64,000 nucleotides of DNA. Origin: Pycnopodia helianthoides (taxonomy: Eukaryota; Echinodermata; Asteroidea; Forcipulatida; Asteriidae). The stretch is taken from positions 26,795,226 to 26,859,225 of the forward strand of contig CM063245.1 in assembly GCA_032158295.1 (NCBI GenBank), given 5' to 3'. The translations under genes and the position numbers were made by a program. Position 1 is the first letter of the stretch. Each line of letters begins with the position of its first letter. This document shows, piece after piece, positions 25,377 through 37,700 of this stretch. The notes under the pieces are model-generated. The model was not told where the DNA came from, made no database searches, and was given only the letters and a program-made list of their open reading frames with translations.

Positions 25377-25707
25377 ATGTTTCGTCCCGAAGTAAAGAGG
25401 TGGTTTCTTTTGGTCATAGGTGCCAGTGAGTGTCTCCTTTTTGGTGGTTGGATATTCGGGTGGGCCTCTTTGGTGTTTGTGTTTAAACAAGAAGGATACT
25501 TTGCCGATGGGTGTCTGGTCAGTAACTCCACTGGCTCGACTGCCGTACCGGCAACCGCTTGCCGGTGACGGTGGGGACATGCGAAGAGCAGGACCGCCAA
25601 CTTCAGCTTGTGTTCACGGTCGCGAACTTCTGCGTGGCCGGGGCGGCGTTTCCACTCGGGCTGCTGTTCGACAAACTTGGAACTTTGTTCATGCGGATTT
25701 TGATAAG
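25377..25707 (+). CDS. SLC43A3: SLC43 exon 1 (TM1 and TM2; apparent frameshift)
   Basis: Starts ATGTTTCGTCCC; the frame encodes TM1 (WFLLVIGASECLLFGGWIFG) and the loop DGCLVSNSTGSTAVPATAC with an N-glycosylation sequon, then meets TGA at 25566. In another frame the same stretch continues TCEEQDRQLQLVFTVANFCV and on to FMRILI-AG|gtgag, which the next exon needs. Both sides look like family sequence, so one base (or a short unrecognised feature) is missing near 25,540-25,575. Joined length is about 110 codons plus 2 nt. Confidence 0.85.
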
Positions 25708-28700
25708 GTGAGAACATGTTAGAGTAAATGCACACGCATCGGGAATAGCGCAAACTAGACCGTGGTTCGTGTCCATGTTATGAACAACAGTTTGAAAACA
25801 GTGATGTAACAGTTATTCAATGTTGTTTGTAAAATTATTTAACCAGCGCTGTGTAATGAAGAGTAGAAATACTTGAGTTGTCGAATGACAAGATCTGCAA
25901 AGAGTTACTCAATATTTATGTGCTGTTCATTTGGTGTCTTTGTAACAAAAAGTGTACCCATAATTGTGGCTGTGCACGTATTTGAAAATCGTTTTGGGGG
26001 ACCGTCCCACGTACATTTTAACTCGGGATGGAAACAAACTCACGCACTTTAAATGAACGTGTCTCAATGTTCGAATATGCGCGAGACTTGCACAGTATGT
26101 AGGGGGAGGAGGCTCACACCGTACAATGAAGGGGTGGTGGACTCTAAGGTTCGATGAGTATGGTTACCCAATACGAAAAAATAATCAAAATACAATAAGT
26201 TATCAAGCCATTTTCCCGATTCTATTTTGGTAGTGTTCTGATGTTAGCCGGTAGTCTGATGTTCGGGTTGAGCTCTAGCTCTAACCCCCTCTTGGTCTTC
26301 CCGGCTGCGGTTTGTGTTTCGATGGGAGGCGTTCAACTACTTGTCGTCAACTTACAGGTACAGTTTTAAATCATATGAGTCGTCTTGGTTTGGGTTTGTA
26401 GTAAAATGGACGCATACTGCTGGAATCTTGACCCGTGTGTATTAGGCCTAAGCGGAGGGTCTAATATTTCCCATCGTCCACGGAGCAGACGACAGTGCAA
26501 GCGAGTCTCCCGCTCAAGTTTGATATCTAAAACGTCACAGTCAAGTTTTGATACATTTTGAATTCTCGCCACTATTCCAAGATTACGAACGTTGTTAATT
26601 GTAAACAGTGTGAATATAAATATGACGTATCTTTCTTTATTTTGTAAACTATGTTCATTCTTTCACTGCAGATTTCCAATCTTTTCGGGCGACACAAATG
26701 GTTTGTCATGACAATATTCTGCGGCTGTTTTGATTCTTCGGCGGTCGTGTTTCTACTCGTGAAGGTAAAAACCGCCCCATTCCAAATCCCCACAAATTCT
26801 TCACAACGAGTGTGTTTCAATTCTAGTGAATTGTACTGCTGGTCCCACACTGTGAGCGGTACACGGGCCGTAAAGCAGACCGCGCCCCCACCCCCACCCC
26901 CGGCGACGATCACCACACTGTCCAACCCCTATCCACCAGCTGTCCTTTCCACAAACGGACCACACCCTTTTCCAATCAAAGAGTTGAACTCGAAGTGATG
27001 GGTGTGACGTGTGACATTCGCCGGTAAGCATTTCAAGTAGTTTGCACTTGCTACCTTAAACATCTTGCACAATCAGAAATGAAGGTAAACAGTAAGTTTC
27101 CAGTTCCATTTTTGATCTCGTTGGCAACCATTGAAAGTTATCCGTCAGATGGTTAATGTTCGACAGTTAGCCAACATAAAAAATCTGAGTTTTGAATGGA
27201 ACAACAGTTCATAGTTGGATCTTTTGTCATCCCCCTTTTTTTTTTTAGAAGTTTACATAAGAGGGCAGCCCAGGTCAGGGAATGACAACAGTGGAAATAA
27301 GTGCAAAATAAATTGACGATAAGGCATGACAGTAATTTATCATGTTATTTCAAAGCAACAGGATCTCAGGAGCATAATCAATAGCACTTCCATATGAACC
27401 CGTGTGGATACTGAGGGGGAAAATGTGTTTTTCCTAAAGGAACATTACAGAATTGGTTTTTGCTAACAAAACAGTTGCTGGCTGTGTAATCACTTGATGT
27501 AATCCACCATATACATAAACTGACAAACCTGTAGAAGTTTAGATCGATCGGCCATCTGGGTCACGAGAAAAAGTGAAAAAACCAATTACACATTTGCATG
27601 AAATCATATAGGTTCAACAAATGAATAAAACGCTCACTGAGCGATAAACTCAAATCGGAAAATTAGTTTATTAATTCTCATCAAATATGGCATTTCAGAC
27701 AGAAATATTTCAAGGGATGTTTTCTACTATCATTATCATTAGACCATGTAAGTTTTATGTAAATCTGTGATCAAAAGTATATTTTACAAGTTTTTTTCTT
27801 ACCAATTCTGTAATGTTCCTTTAAAGGCAGTGTATACTTTAGGGAATTGTCAAAGACCATGTCCTCACTCGGTGTATCCCAACATATGCATAAAATAACA
27901 AAACCTGTCAACATTTTGGTTTTATTGGTCGTCGAAGTTGCAAGAAAATAATGAAATCACTCTTGTTGCATAGAATTCTGTGCTTTCAGATGCCTGACAA
28001 CTTCGAAGCCTTTCCCGGAGTCAAATATTTGGGGTGTAACATTATCTCTTTCTCTAAAACAACATTACTTCAAAATGGGATCGTTTCTAACAATGTTTTA
28101 TAATATCGACAGCTCTATTAAAGGAACATTACAGAATTGGTAATTGTAAAATATACTTTTGATCACAGATTTACATAAAACTTACACGGTCTATTGATGA
28201 TGATAGTAGAAAACATCCCTCGAAATATTTATGTCTGAAATGCCATATTTGATGAGAAATGAATAAACTAATTTTCCGATTGGAGTTTATCGCTCAGTGA
28301 GCGTTTTATTCATTTGTTGAATCTATATGATTTCATGCAAATGTGTAATCGGTTTTTTACTATTTTCTCGTGACCCAGATGGCAGATCGATCTCAAACTT
28401 CTACAGGTTTGTCAGTTTATGTATATGGTGGATTACATAAAGTGCCTACACTGCCAGCAACTGTTTTGTTAGCAAAAACCAATTCTGTAATGTTCCTTTA
28501 ACACGTAAGTTTGAATGGTCATTAACGATTATTGAGTAAGCCCTCCCTTCAAATTTCCAAACGTTAGATTTCCCCTTGAGGTTGAAAATGTGCACTAACT
28601 TTCAAATGCTGCCTTTTCCCCCTTTTAAATGTTGAAATCGTAACATTGTTATAGCTCCCTTCTTATGCTAAACTTCCCTTCGTGTTTATCTCTGATTTAA

Positions 28701-31700
28701 TACCTCAACAATGGGGTTACAAGATCGGGGTTCTCGATTGTGTGATTTTTAAATCCTGACTATGAGCGAACTAAATACTGATGTAATCGGACACTCACCA
28801 ATTCAACCAGATATTCTTTCCTAACCCAATTCCAATTCTCTCTTGGCAAATCTTTAGAAAGTGAACACTTGTAGAGGCACGGAGGGAAAGAGGCCGCCCT
28901 CTCCTTAACAAGGACGTGCGGTCACTGACATACTACAGTAACATCCACACACGATGACGTCTAAAATATAAACTGATTAAAGGCACTGGGCACTATTGGT
29001 AATTACTCAAAATAATTGTTAGCATAAAAACTTACTTGGTAACGAGCAACGGAGAGCTGTTGATAGTATAAAACATCGTGAGTAACGTAGTTTTTGAGAA
29101 AGAAGTAATTTCTCAGTAAAATATTTGAATTGATTTTGAGACCTCACGCGTGAGGTCTCGAAATCAAGCATCTGAAAGCACACAACTTCGTGTGACAAGG
29201 GTGTTTTTTCTTCCATTATTATCTCGCAACTTCGACGACCAATTGAGTTCAAATTTTCACAGGTTTGTTATTTTGTGCATATGTTGAGATACACCCAGTG
29301 ATGAGAAGAGGTCTTTGACAATTACCAAAGGTGTCCAGTGTCTTTTAAATCTCCTGCATCTAATATATTCTTCACAAGAAAAGAGCAGAACATACACATT
29401 ATAAATAGCACAGCACAGTCACTTGAAGGTCAAAGGGTCAACACAAGAGTGGCTACAATACATAAAAGTTTAAAATTATTCCTGATCCAACTTTATAGTC
29501 TACCACAGCCTCATAATATTTCTCTGATAAAAAAGATGATTTAAACACAAAACAATACTCACAGAGAGCTTAGGCCGTTATCTCTTCCAAGTAAACAATG
29601 TTTGGAGCAAGGCCAGGGCCGAAATATATTTGAACAGACATACACTCACATGGTTGAAATCACTTATCTCTATATGTTAGAGCAACCATGGCCATACACT
29701 ACAACATAAATGGTTATTTAAAGGCCCTGTACACTATTGGTAAGATCGAAAAACACAATGTTCACAGATTCACGCATAACTTACATGATTTAAATCAAGT
29801 AATGGTAGAAAGGGTTCCTTAAAATATTTCTGCCTAAAACGAGTAAAACAATAGTAATTATCACACGCGATAATTTGAAAAACAGAAAACACATAAGATC
29901 TCTTTTCACTATTTTCTCGTGACCTCGATGACCAATTGAGCTCAAACTTTCACAGGTTTGTTTGTTCATGCATATGTTTAATCACACAAAATGTGGACAC
30001 TGATTTTGAGTTGTTACCAAAAGTGTACAATACCTTTAAAGCATGTCAAAAACTCGGAATAATTCACAAAGCACTTCAAAAGAGTGAAAATCATTCTATA
30101 AGTGCAAAACTATCTAATTCAAAACATCTTGAATTAAGATTCACAGGAGACACAACTGCCTTAAAACTAAAACAGATCTGCACAGGGAATAACAATAGTC
30201 AAATATCACATACAATTCTACAAATACAATTTGTATGTTTGTTGAAACTATAGAATTAGAGCTAATGAAGTGTTAAAAAACATTTATTTTATTGTACCTT
30301 GAACATTCTCATAACTAAATAGGTGTTTTGGACCGTCCTTCAGAAATCCACTTCACACTTGAAACTCAGGAGCATTTCCTACACAACGCCCAACCTTTAG
30401 AATTAGTCAAAAGACGAATAAATCAGCAAATATTTACAGTTGTAGTGATCAGCTTGTTACCATTCGAGTCCTTAAAATTGTTCCCGTGGTGTCCCATTCC
30501 CTCACCCAAATCAAACAAAACGTCTCCAAAGGAAGGCTCAAAAGTCAAGTTCTCCTTGAATATTTTCAATAACAAAACTTACTACGAGTAACACATTGAC
30601 TTTTACGGGGCAAATACATAGTAGACTTGTTCAAACAGTCCTCCGGGTGAGAAACTAGGACACCCGTACGATCTCTACAGTACAGTGTGAACGCCTAGAT
30701 AAACATATACATGTATTTGCATTGTGTCGTTCTCTTAGTTTGGGAGTATGTAGTCTTACCAATTATTTAGAATTACGAAAACGATTATATCAGCACCGAA
30801 GACTGTCACCATGGTGTGGTTTCGGTGGCTGACGGTTTTTATTCACAAACAGCGCCCACAGCGTTTATATCTGTCTTTATAAACGCAAACAAATAATTTA
30901 TTGTTATAATGGCCTGACGTTTCGTCCCTAGCAGAGTCTTTCTCAAAGGTCTTCGAGTAAGACTCAGCTAGGGTCGGAACGTCAGGCCATTATTATTATT
31001 TTTTACATATTTTATACCATAGGTCATTTTGGTTGGTAAGTAATTAACAACTTCTAATTATATTCTCTCTTTAAAACGCGTAATGGAGACAAGAACCATC
31101 GCACAGTGACACAGCGGGACGCGCTTAAACCTTCAAACGAATCCAGGCAAACGCGAGCGGTGAATTATTGTTGATTTGAGCTCGGTACCAAAGAACATGA
31201 CCTTGGCTTATAGGCCGGTAGAAAATCATCCATTGCCACAGATAGAGACGGGTCATACGGAGGGCAACCCATCATACATTCTCATTATAAGCATTTTTAC
31301 TCTTTACAAACCCTTTGAGCGGGAAATGGCGGTCATTATAAAGCGTACAGTGAGAAGAGATCAATTTGATTTTGATGGAAACGGAAAAGCACTTAGTCCA
31401 GGTTGTCAGTTTCGAAAGAACTTGCCTAATGTTTTGTTTGAGCAATAATAGGCGTGTTAGATACAGTTCGTTTACGGATCAAATTGGCAATTCTTTCATC
31501 ATGGTCTCAATGACAATAGGCCTCTTCCCAATTATTAGACACCATAATTGCCTACAAGCTTTGCTTCGTGGGCCTCCCGCAGTATTGAATTTGTTTCGTA
31601 TATCTGTTTACGTTATTGTTGTACTTAATTTCTTGTTTTGATATCGCGGACAGTAAAATGAACCTTGCACCTTTGGTGATCACGCCATATTTTCCGGATC

Positions 31701-34700
31701 ACAGTGAAAACAAAAAGCATCTCCACCTCTGATCATTTTGCCCAATCGAGTTTGAACACTTATTTATAAAAAATATTATTATTATGTATTTCTGGTAATG
31801 AAACCAAGGATACCTCATAAGTAACCACTGTTGTTGGCAAGTTTGGGGAAACCTGTCAACAAGCTCGGCTATGAGAACCAGAAACACCGGGGTTAACCCT
31901 CTATACTCTTCCACGATAAGTCTTCTTAGTTCATTTTACGTGCACTACCAATTTTAGTACACCTACGGCTTAATGTCCCATCCAAAGGACACAAGTGCCA
32001 CGACCGGGACTCGAACCTACACTCTGCTCATCAGAGACACCAGAATTTAAGTCCTGTGTTCCATTAACAGCTCGGCCACGACACGCCACAAAACACAATA
32101 CGACAATTACATCAATTTGGGCGCTCAATAAAAAATGCGATATGTTTTCATTTTGAAGTTATCTGAGACTGAAGGAAACATTGTTACAGAAAGGTATGCA
32201 TGGACAAACCAATCATCAATTTTTGTTACTGAGAATGGAAATGGGAGGTGCAAAGCTCTACCCATTTTAAGAGGAAACATCCTTAATAACTGACGATCGC
32301 TTATTACTTGAACAATCTTTGTTCAGAGAAAGCACCCCCATTAGTTCACTCTTGTGACACTGTACTTCCTGAGTTGAGTTTCACCTTATAAAAAAAGGAA
32401 ACTGAACGAAATGTTTGTAAACACGTTTAAAGCCCCCCTTCCCCTCCCCCTCCCCCATATCTCAGTTTTGCCTCTGGGCCTGTAACTGACACTGATTGCT
32501 TAATTCCCATCATTTTACAGGTTCTCTACGAAAATCTGGACGTTCCAGTCCAGTCGATTTTCTACGTTATGACCGGGGCGACTTTCTTCCTCACCTTCAA
32601 CACTTTCTTCTTGTTGCCGAAGAGGGCGCACATCCCCTGGCCACCACTCCAAGGTGATTCCCACGAGTCATCAGGAATTACGCGGGAGTTAGACACCGTT
32701 GAACCGAAGCATGTGTACTGCAAAGATATCGATACCGATTATAACAGTCTCAGAGAGCGATACTTTCACAGGGCGTCCAAACCGACCATCGTGAACAAGT
32801 TAAAGGTAGGGTCATAGATTGGTAAATACTCCAAACAATGGCCATACAAACTTACTTGGTGACTAGTGTTAGGGCCTATAACTAACTTGAGAATGGATTC
32901 CCTTAGGAGTATGGTTTGGATAACTTTTCAGCCAAAACATTTGAATCTGCCAAACGATTCGTGCAAATACTGTTATCAGATTTCTGAGGGTTGGTGTCCG
33001 TTCGCAAATGCTGCGGCCAGAGATGCGGTCCCCCCCCCCCCGCTGTCACTCGCTAAACGTGGATGGATTCGACGTTCTTTTTAACGGTGACAGTTTGTTT
33101 CAATTTCTCAGCAAGTATATAGATAGGTTGCAGTCATAGAGCTATATATATTGACTAGAGCGCTAACTTGCTCTGAGTTTAGAAGCCACCCTGGGCGCAG
33201 ACATGTTTGATGTGTTGCGTGACTACGGAACGATTTTAATTTGAAGAGAGCACACATGGCCGCGAAAATTTTGCATTCGGCGTGCGCGCTTACGTACGCG
33301 CCATATTTAATCTAACGATCATTGCTCGTAAACAGGTGATTTTAGTGATGTCTTAAAAAAATATGTAGTAGGTAATTCTCTGATGTTGTTACTTACGTCT
33401 TTAGGAAAATTGCCGAGTCGAGCTAAAGCCTTGTTTGGGAGGATTCAATTCTTTCAAGATGTCAAGGGGAAAAAAAACGAAATCTGCTTCAAGGATACAC
33501 AATATGCCGGCAAGAATGACGAACTAAAAAAAAACGTATACGCGCAAACGCACATGTTAAACATGACGCACATGACGCTCGCAGTTTGTACGCTCATTAG
33601 CAGATTGTGCGTACTCATTTGCTGCATATTTGGTTCGATGACGCATAGAAAAGAACAAACGCTTTATCATGCAAATAGCCGTACAATTGCCGTACAAAAT
33701 TTCAAGCTTTTGTATTGGTTTGTACATAAACATGGATGCGCCCACACGGCTTCAAAACCTTAGTGCGTGTATAACGGGGTGTTAGCGCTCTAGTCAATAT
33801 ATATAGCTCTATGGTTGCAGTATGACGTAAATCGGCCATCTTTACGGGCAGTTTAGAACAAACAGTCGTGCGTTTCGTGTGAGAACGGCGTGCAACACGC
33901 GCGCATTTCACGAAACTCATTGCAGGATTGGTTAGTGAACAACGCGGCTGCGTTAATAAGTTGAGCGTTTGACGCACCTGCAAGCCAAAATGCAATTTGC
34001 CCGTAAAGGTGGCGTCTACTGGGAACTATCTATAGTATTCAGCTGAAACTTTCACATGTGACTTTTATCGTATCTGTCTTCATAAGGTTTTCTTTAAAAA
34101 AAGCATTACGATGACCAAAAAAAAATCAATCTATGATCCTACCTATAACCACGATACCGAGCTTGATGACAAACAAATTATTCACCAACAGGTAGTTTTT
34201 ACCAATGACTGAAATGCTCGGGCAAGCCCTGATTGCTGATGCTCTAACCCGTGGCTTACCAGACGTATACGATACATGAATTGAAAATATGCTATTTTTA
34301 CGAAAGTGACAAATAATCATGATTGTTTTTGGAACTATACCAGAAACAATTTAGATTTAACCAACTCTAAGTTGCAGTGCAAGAAACTGCATTTTAGTTT
34401 TCCCTGCAGATTTGTAAAGCAATGCAAGATTGTGTTGTCTGTGTTTTGTATAAAGGTATGTTTTCTTGGTTTTTTTAAAGGAGCTAGAAACCAGACTACC
34501 GATGGAATCCCATTGACCTCGTCTGGCACCGGCAGCGAAGCCACAGTGTCCCAACTCTCTAAAGACTTCCCATCCTTGAGATCTTGTTTCTCCTCTCTGT
34601 CATTCCTCTTCTTCTATCTCTGGTTTTCCATTCTTCAACTCGATGTCTTGTTCTTCGTCAGTACTCTGAATCCAGTGCTGGCCAGACTTGCTGATAACGA

Positions 34701-37700
34701 TGAAGCGATTGGTGAGTACAGTTCACTCGGCATATAGACCTTATGCACATGACGTCATTTGAGTAGGGCGCCCTCTCGGCTATAGAGGTCAAAAGAAGAT
34801 TGCTCATTGGCTCATACTCTGCGCCGCGCGTACAAGATGTGCGTTTTCCGTTGTTTCGTCGTCGTTTTACCTCTAAGATGGCAGCTTGATGACGTCAATG
34901 CATAAGGTATATTGACATAATAGGTAAAAAAGTAAAACTATTGGAAATACCATTTTGGGTGGTCACAAAGAGAAATCTCGATTACCGATCTGGCTAGTTA
35001 TTTTTCACTCACTGATTCGGATTCTACTCCGGTACGGATCCTGCGGTGCTCAAAGGGATTAGTAAGATCAAAAATGGCAGCGCTCAACTCAACAAGGAGA
35101 CCACAGAGTTCTAACGCGTTACTCTTAATATTTTACCAGTTTATTGAAAAATTCCCCAGAGCCAAAATTACACGGAATCGTACATAATTTTGTTTATATA
35201 ACTGGTGCGAAACCTCGAAAGAAGATGCGTTTTAACGTTGTTGATCCACAGTTTCTATAAGCACACCAACGTATTTACTTTGTTGGTATCCACAGTTTCT
35301 AAGCACGTAAACAACGCATTAACTTTGTTGATATCCACAGTTTCTAAGTACACCAACGTATTTACCTTGTTGATATCCACAGTTTCTAAGCACACGTAAC
35401 CAACGCATTACTTTGTTAATATCCACAGTTTCTAAGCACACGTAACCAACGCATTACTTTGTTGATATCCACAGTTTCTAAGCACACGTAACCAACGCAT
35501 TAGCTTTGTTGAAACCCACAGTTTCTAAGCACACGTAACCAATGCATTAGCTTTGTTGATACCCACAGTTTCTAAGCACACGTAACCAACGCATTAGCTT
35601 TGTTGATACCCACAGTTTCTAAGCACACATAACCAACGCATTAGCTTTGTTGATACCCACAGTTTCTAAGCACACGTAACCAACGCATTAACTTTGTTGA
35701 TATCCACAGTTTCTAAGCACACGTAACCAACGCATTAACTTTGTTGATATCCACAGTTTCTAAGCACACGTAACCAACGCATTAACTTTGTTGATATCCA
35801 CAGTTGCTAAGCACACACCTAACCAACGTATTTACTTCGTTGATATTCACAGTTTTTATGTACACCAAAGCATTTATACTTTGTTGATATCAACACAGTT
35901 TCTAAGTACACCAACGTATTTACTTTGTTGATTTCCACAATTTTGAAGCACACCAACGTCTTGATATCCACAGTTTCTAAGCTTACCAACGCAAGTTATC
36001 CTGTTGATATTCACAGTTTCTATGTACACAAAAGCATTTTTACTTTGTTGATATCAACACAGTTTCTAAGCTCACCAAAGCAAGTTACTTTGTAGATATA
36101 CACAATGTTCCAAGCAAACCAATGCGTTACTTTGTTGATATCCACAGTTTCTCAGTACACCAACGCCCTAGCATTTATCCAGCTTGGAGGTCTTGTCTGT
36201 GCACCGTTCAGTGGTCTTCTTCTCAGTAGGAATAAAAGCAGAAATAGATGCAAGAATAAGGAGGAAGAAACAGGTATGAGTCCATCCATAAAAGGGAAAC
36301 TTAGCTTCCATGAACAGTTTCAACGGTGGCTATAAAACGGTGGCTATAAAACTTAGAAGATCATACAATCTAGTAATGCTTTCGTTCATGTCAGGCCCTC
36401 TGGACACGAGGTGTGCTCTTCTCTCTTGAGTCTCAACAGTTTCAGAACCGTTGGTGTAACACTTCGATCAGTAGTGTACTGTTCCATCGTCTTCAGGAGA
36501 AACCAAAACCAGAACCACCACAACTCATGGAGAGATTCATGTGCATGGCGTTACCGCAAACCGTACATAGATTTGTGTCTCTACCATGCAAAGTATTAAA
36601 TCCTATACTCATGTTCAAGTCCTACCTATGTACATGGTAATACCATAGACTGTGTCCTACCATGCAAAGTTTCAAATCCTACTCATGTACATGGTGTTAC
36701 TGCAAACCTTACTAGATTGCATCTCCACCATGCAAAGTTTCAAATCCTACTAATGTACATGGTGTTACTGCAAACCTCACTAGATTGCATCTCCACCATG
36801 CAAAGTTTTAAATCCTACCCATGTACATGGTGTTACTGCGAACCTTACTAGATTGCATCTCCACCATGCAAAGTTTTAAATGCTACTCATGTACATGGTG
36901 TTACTGCAAACCTTACTAGATTGCATCTCCACCATGCAAAGTTTTAAATCCTACCCATGTACATGGTGTTACTGCAAACCTTACTAGATTGTATCTCCAC
37001 CATGCAAAGTTTTAAATCCTACTCATGTGCATGGTGTTACTGCAAACCTTATTAGATTGCATCTCCACCATGCAAAGTTTTAAATCCTACCCATGTACAT
37101 GGTGTTACTGCAAACCTTACTAGATTGCATCTCCACCATGCAAAGTTTTAAATCCTACCCATGTACATGGTGTTACCGCAAACCTTACTAGATTGTATCT
37201 CCACCATGCAAAGTTTTAAATCCTACCCATGTACATGGTGTTACCGCAAACCTGACTAGATTGCATCTCCACCATGCAAAGTTTTAAATCCTACCCATGT
37301 ACATGGTGTTACTGCAAACCTTACTAGATTGTATTCCCACCATGCAAAGTTTCAAATCCTACTCATGTACATGGTGTTACTGCAAACCTTACTAGATTGC
37401 ATCTCCACCATGCAAAGTTTTAAATGCTACTCATGTACATGGTGTTACTGCAAACCTTACTAGATTGTATTCCCACCATGCAAAGTTTCAAGTCCTACTC
37501 ATGTACATGGTGTTACTGCAAACCTTACTAGATTGCATCTCCACCATGCAAAGTTTTAAATCCTACTCATGCTCATGGTGTTACTGCAAACCTTACTAGA
37601 TTTTATCTCCACCATGCAAAGTTTCAAATCCTACTCATGTGCATGGTGATACCACAAACCTTACTAGATTGTATCTCCACCATGCAAAGTTTCAAATCCT

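Larger units (their letters stand above)
26765..32520 (+). other. SLC43 intron 3
   Basis: 5.8 kb with nested and abutting MITEs (27.4-30.0 kb), a hairpin at 30.9 kb and a SINE at 31.8 kb. The stretches 26,770-27,430, 28,560-28,975 and 30,040-30,900 hold only short frames without family features. Confidence 0.75.

Noticed and set aside
31995..32082. tRNA-Leu(TAA) gene
   Set aside because: A- and B-box-like segments and a long variable arm are present, but the stems are mismatched and the head continues into a SINE body, so I call it tRNA-derived, not a tRNA gene.
33383..33763. 126-codon plus-strand frame
   Set aside because: Lies wholly inside the hAT-like element and has no transposase motif; non-autonomous filler.
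34411..34456. Possible 46-nt mini-exon before SLC43 exon 5 (ccctgcag ... AAAG|gtatgt)
   Set aside because: The phases would fit, but the intron to exon 5 would be only 25 bp, too short to splice.
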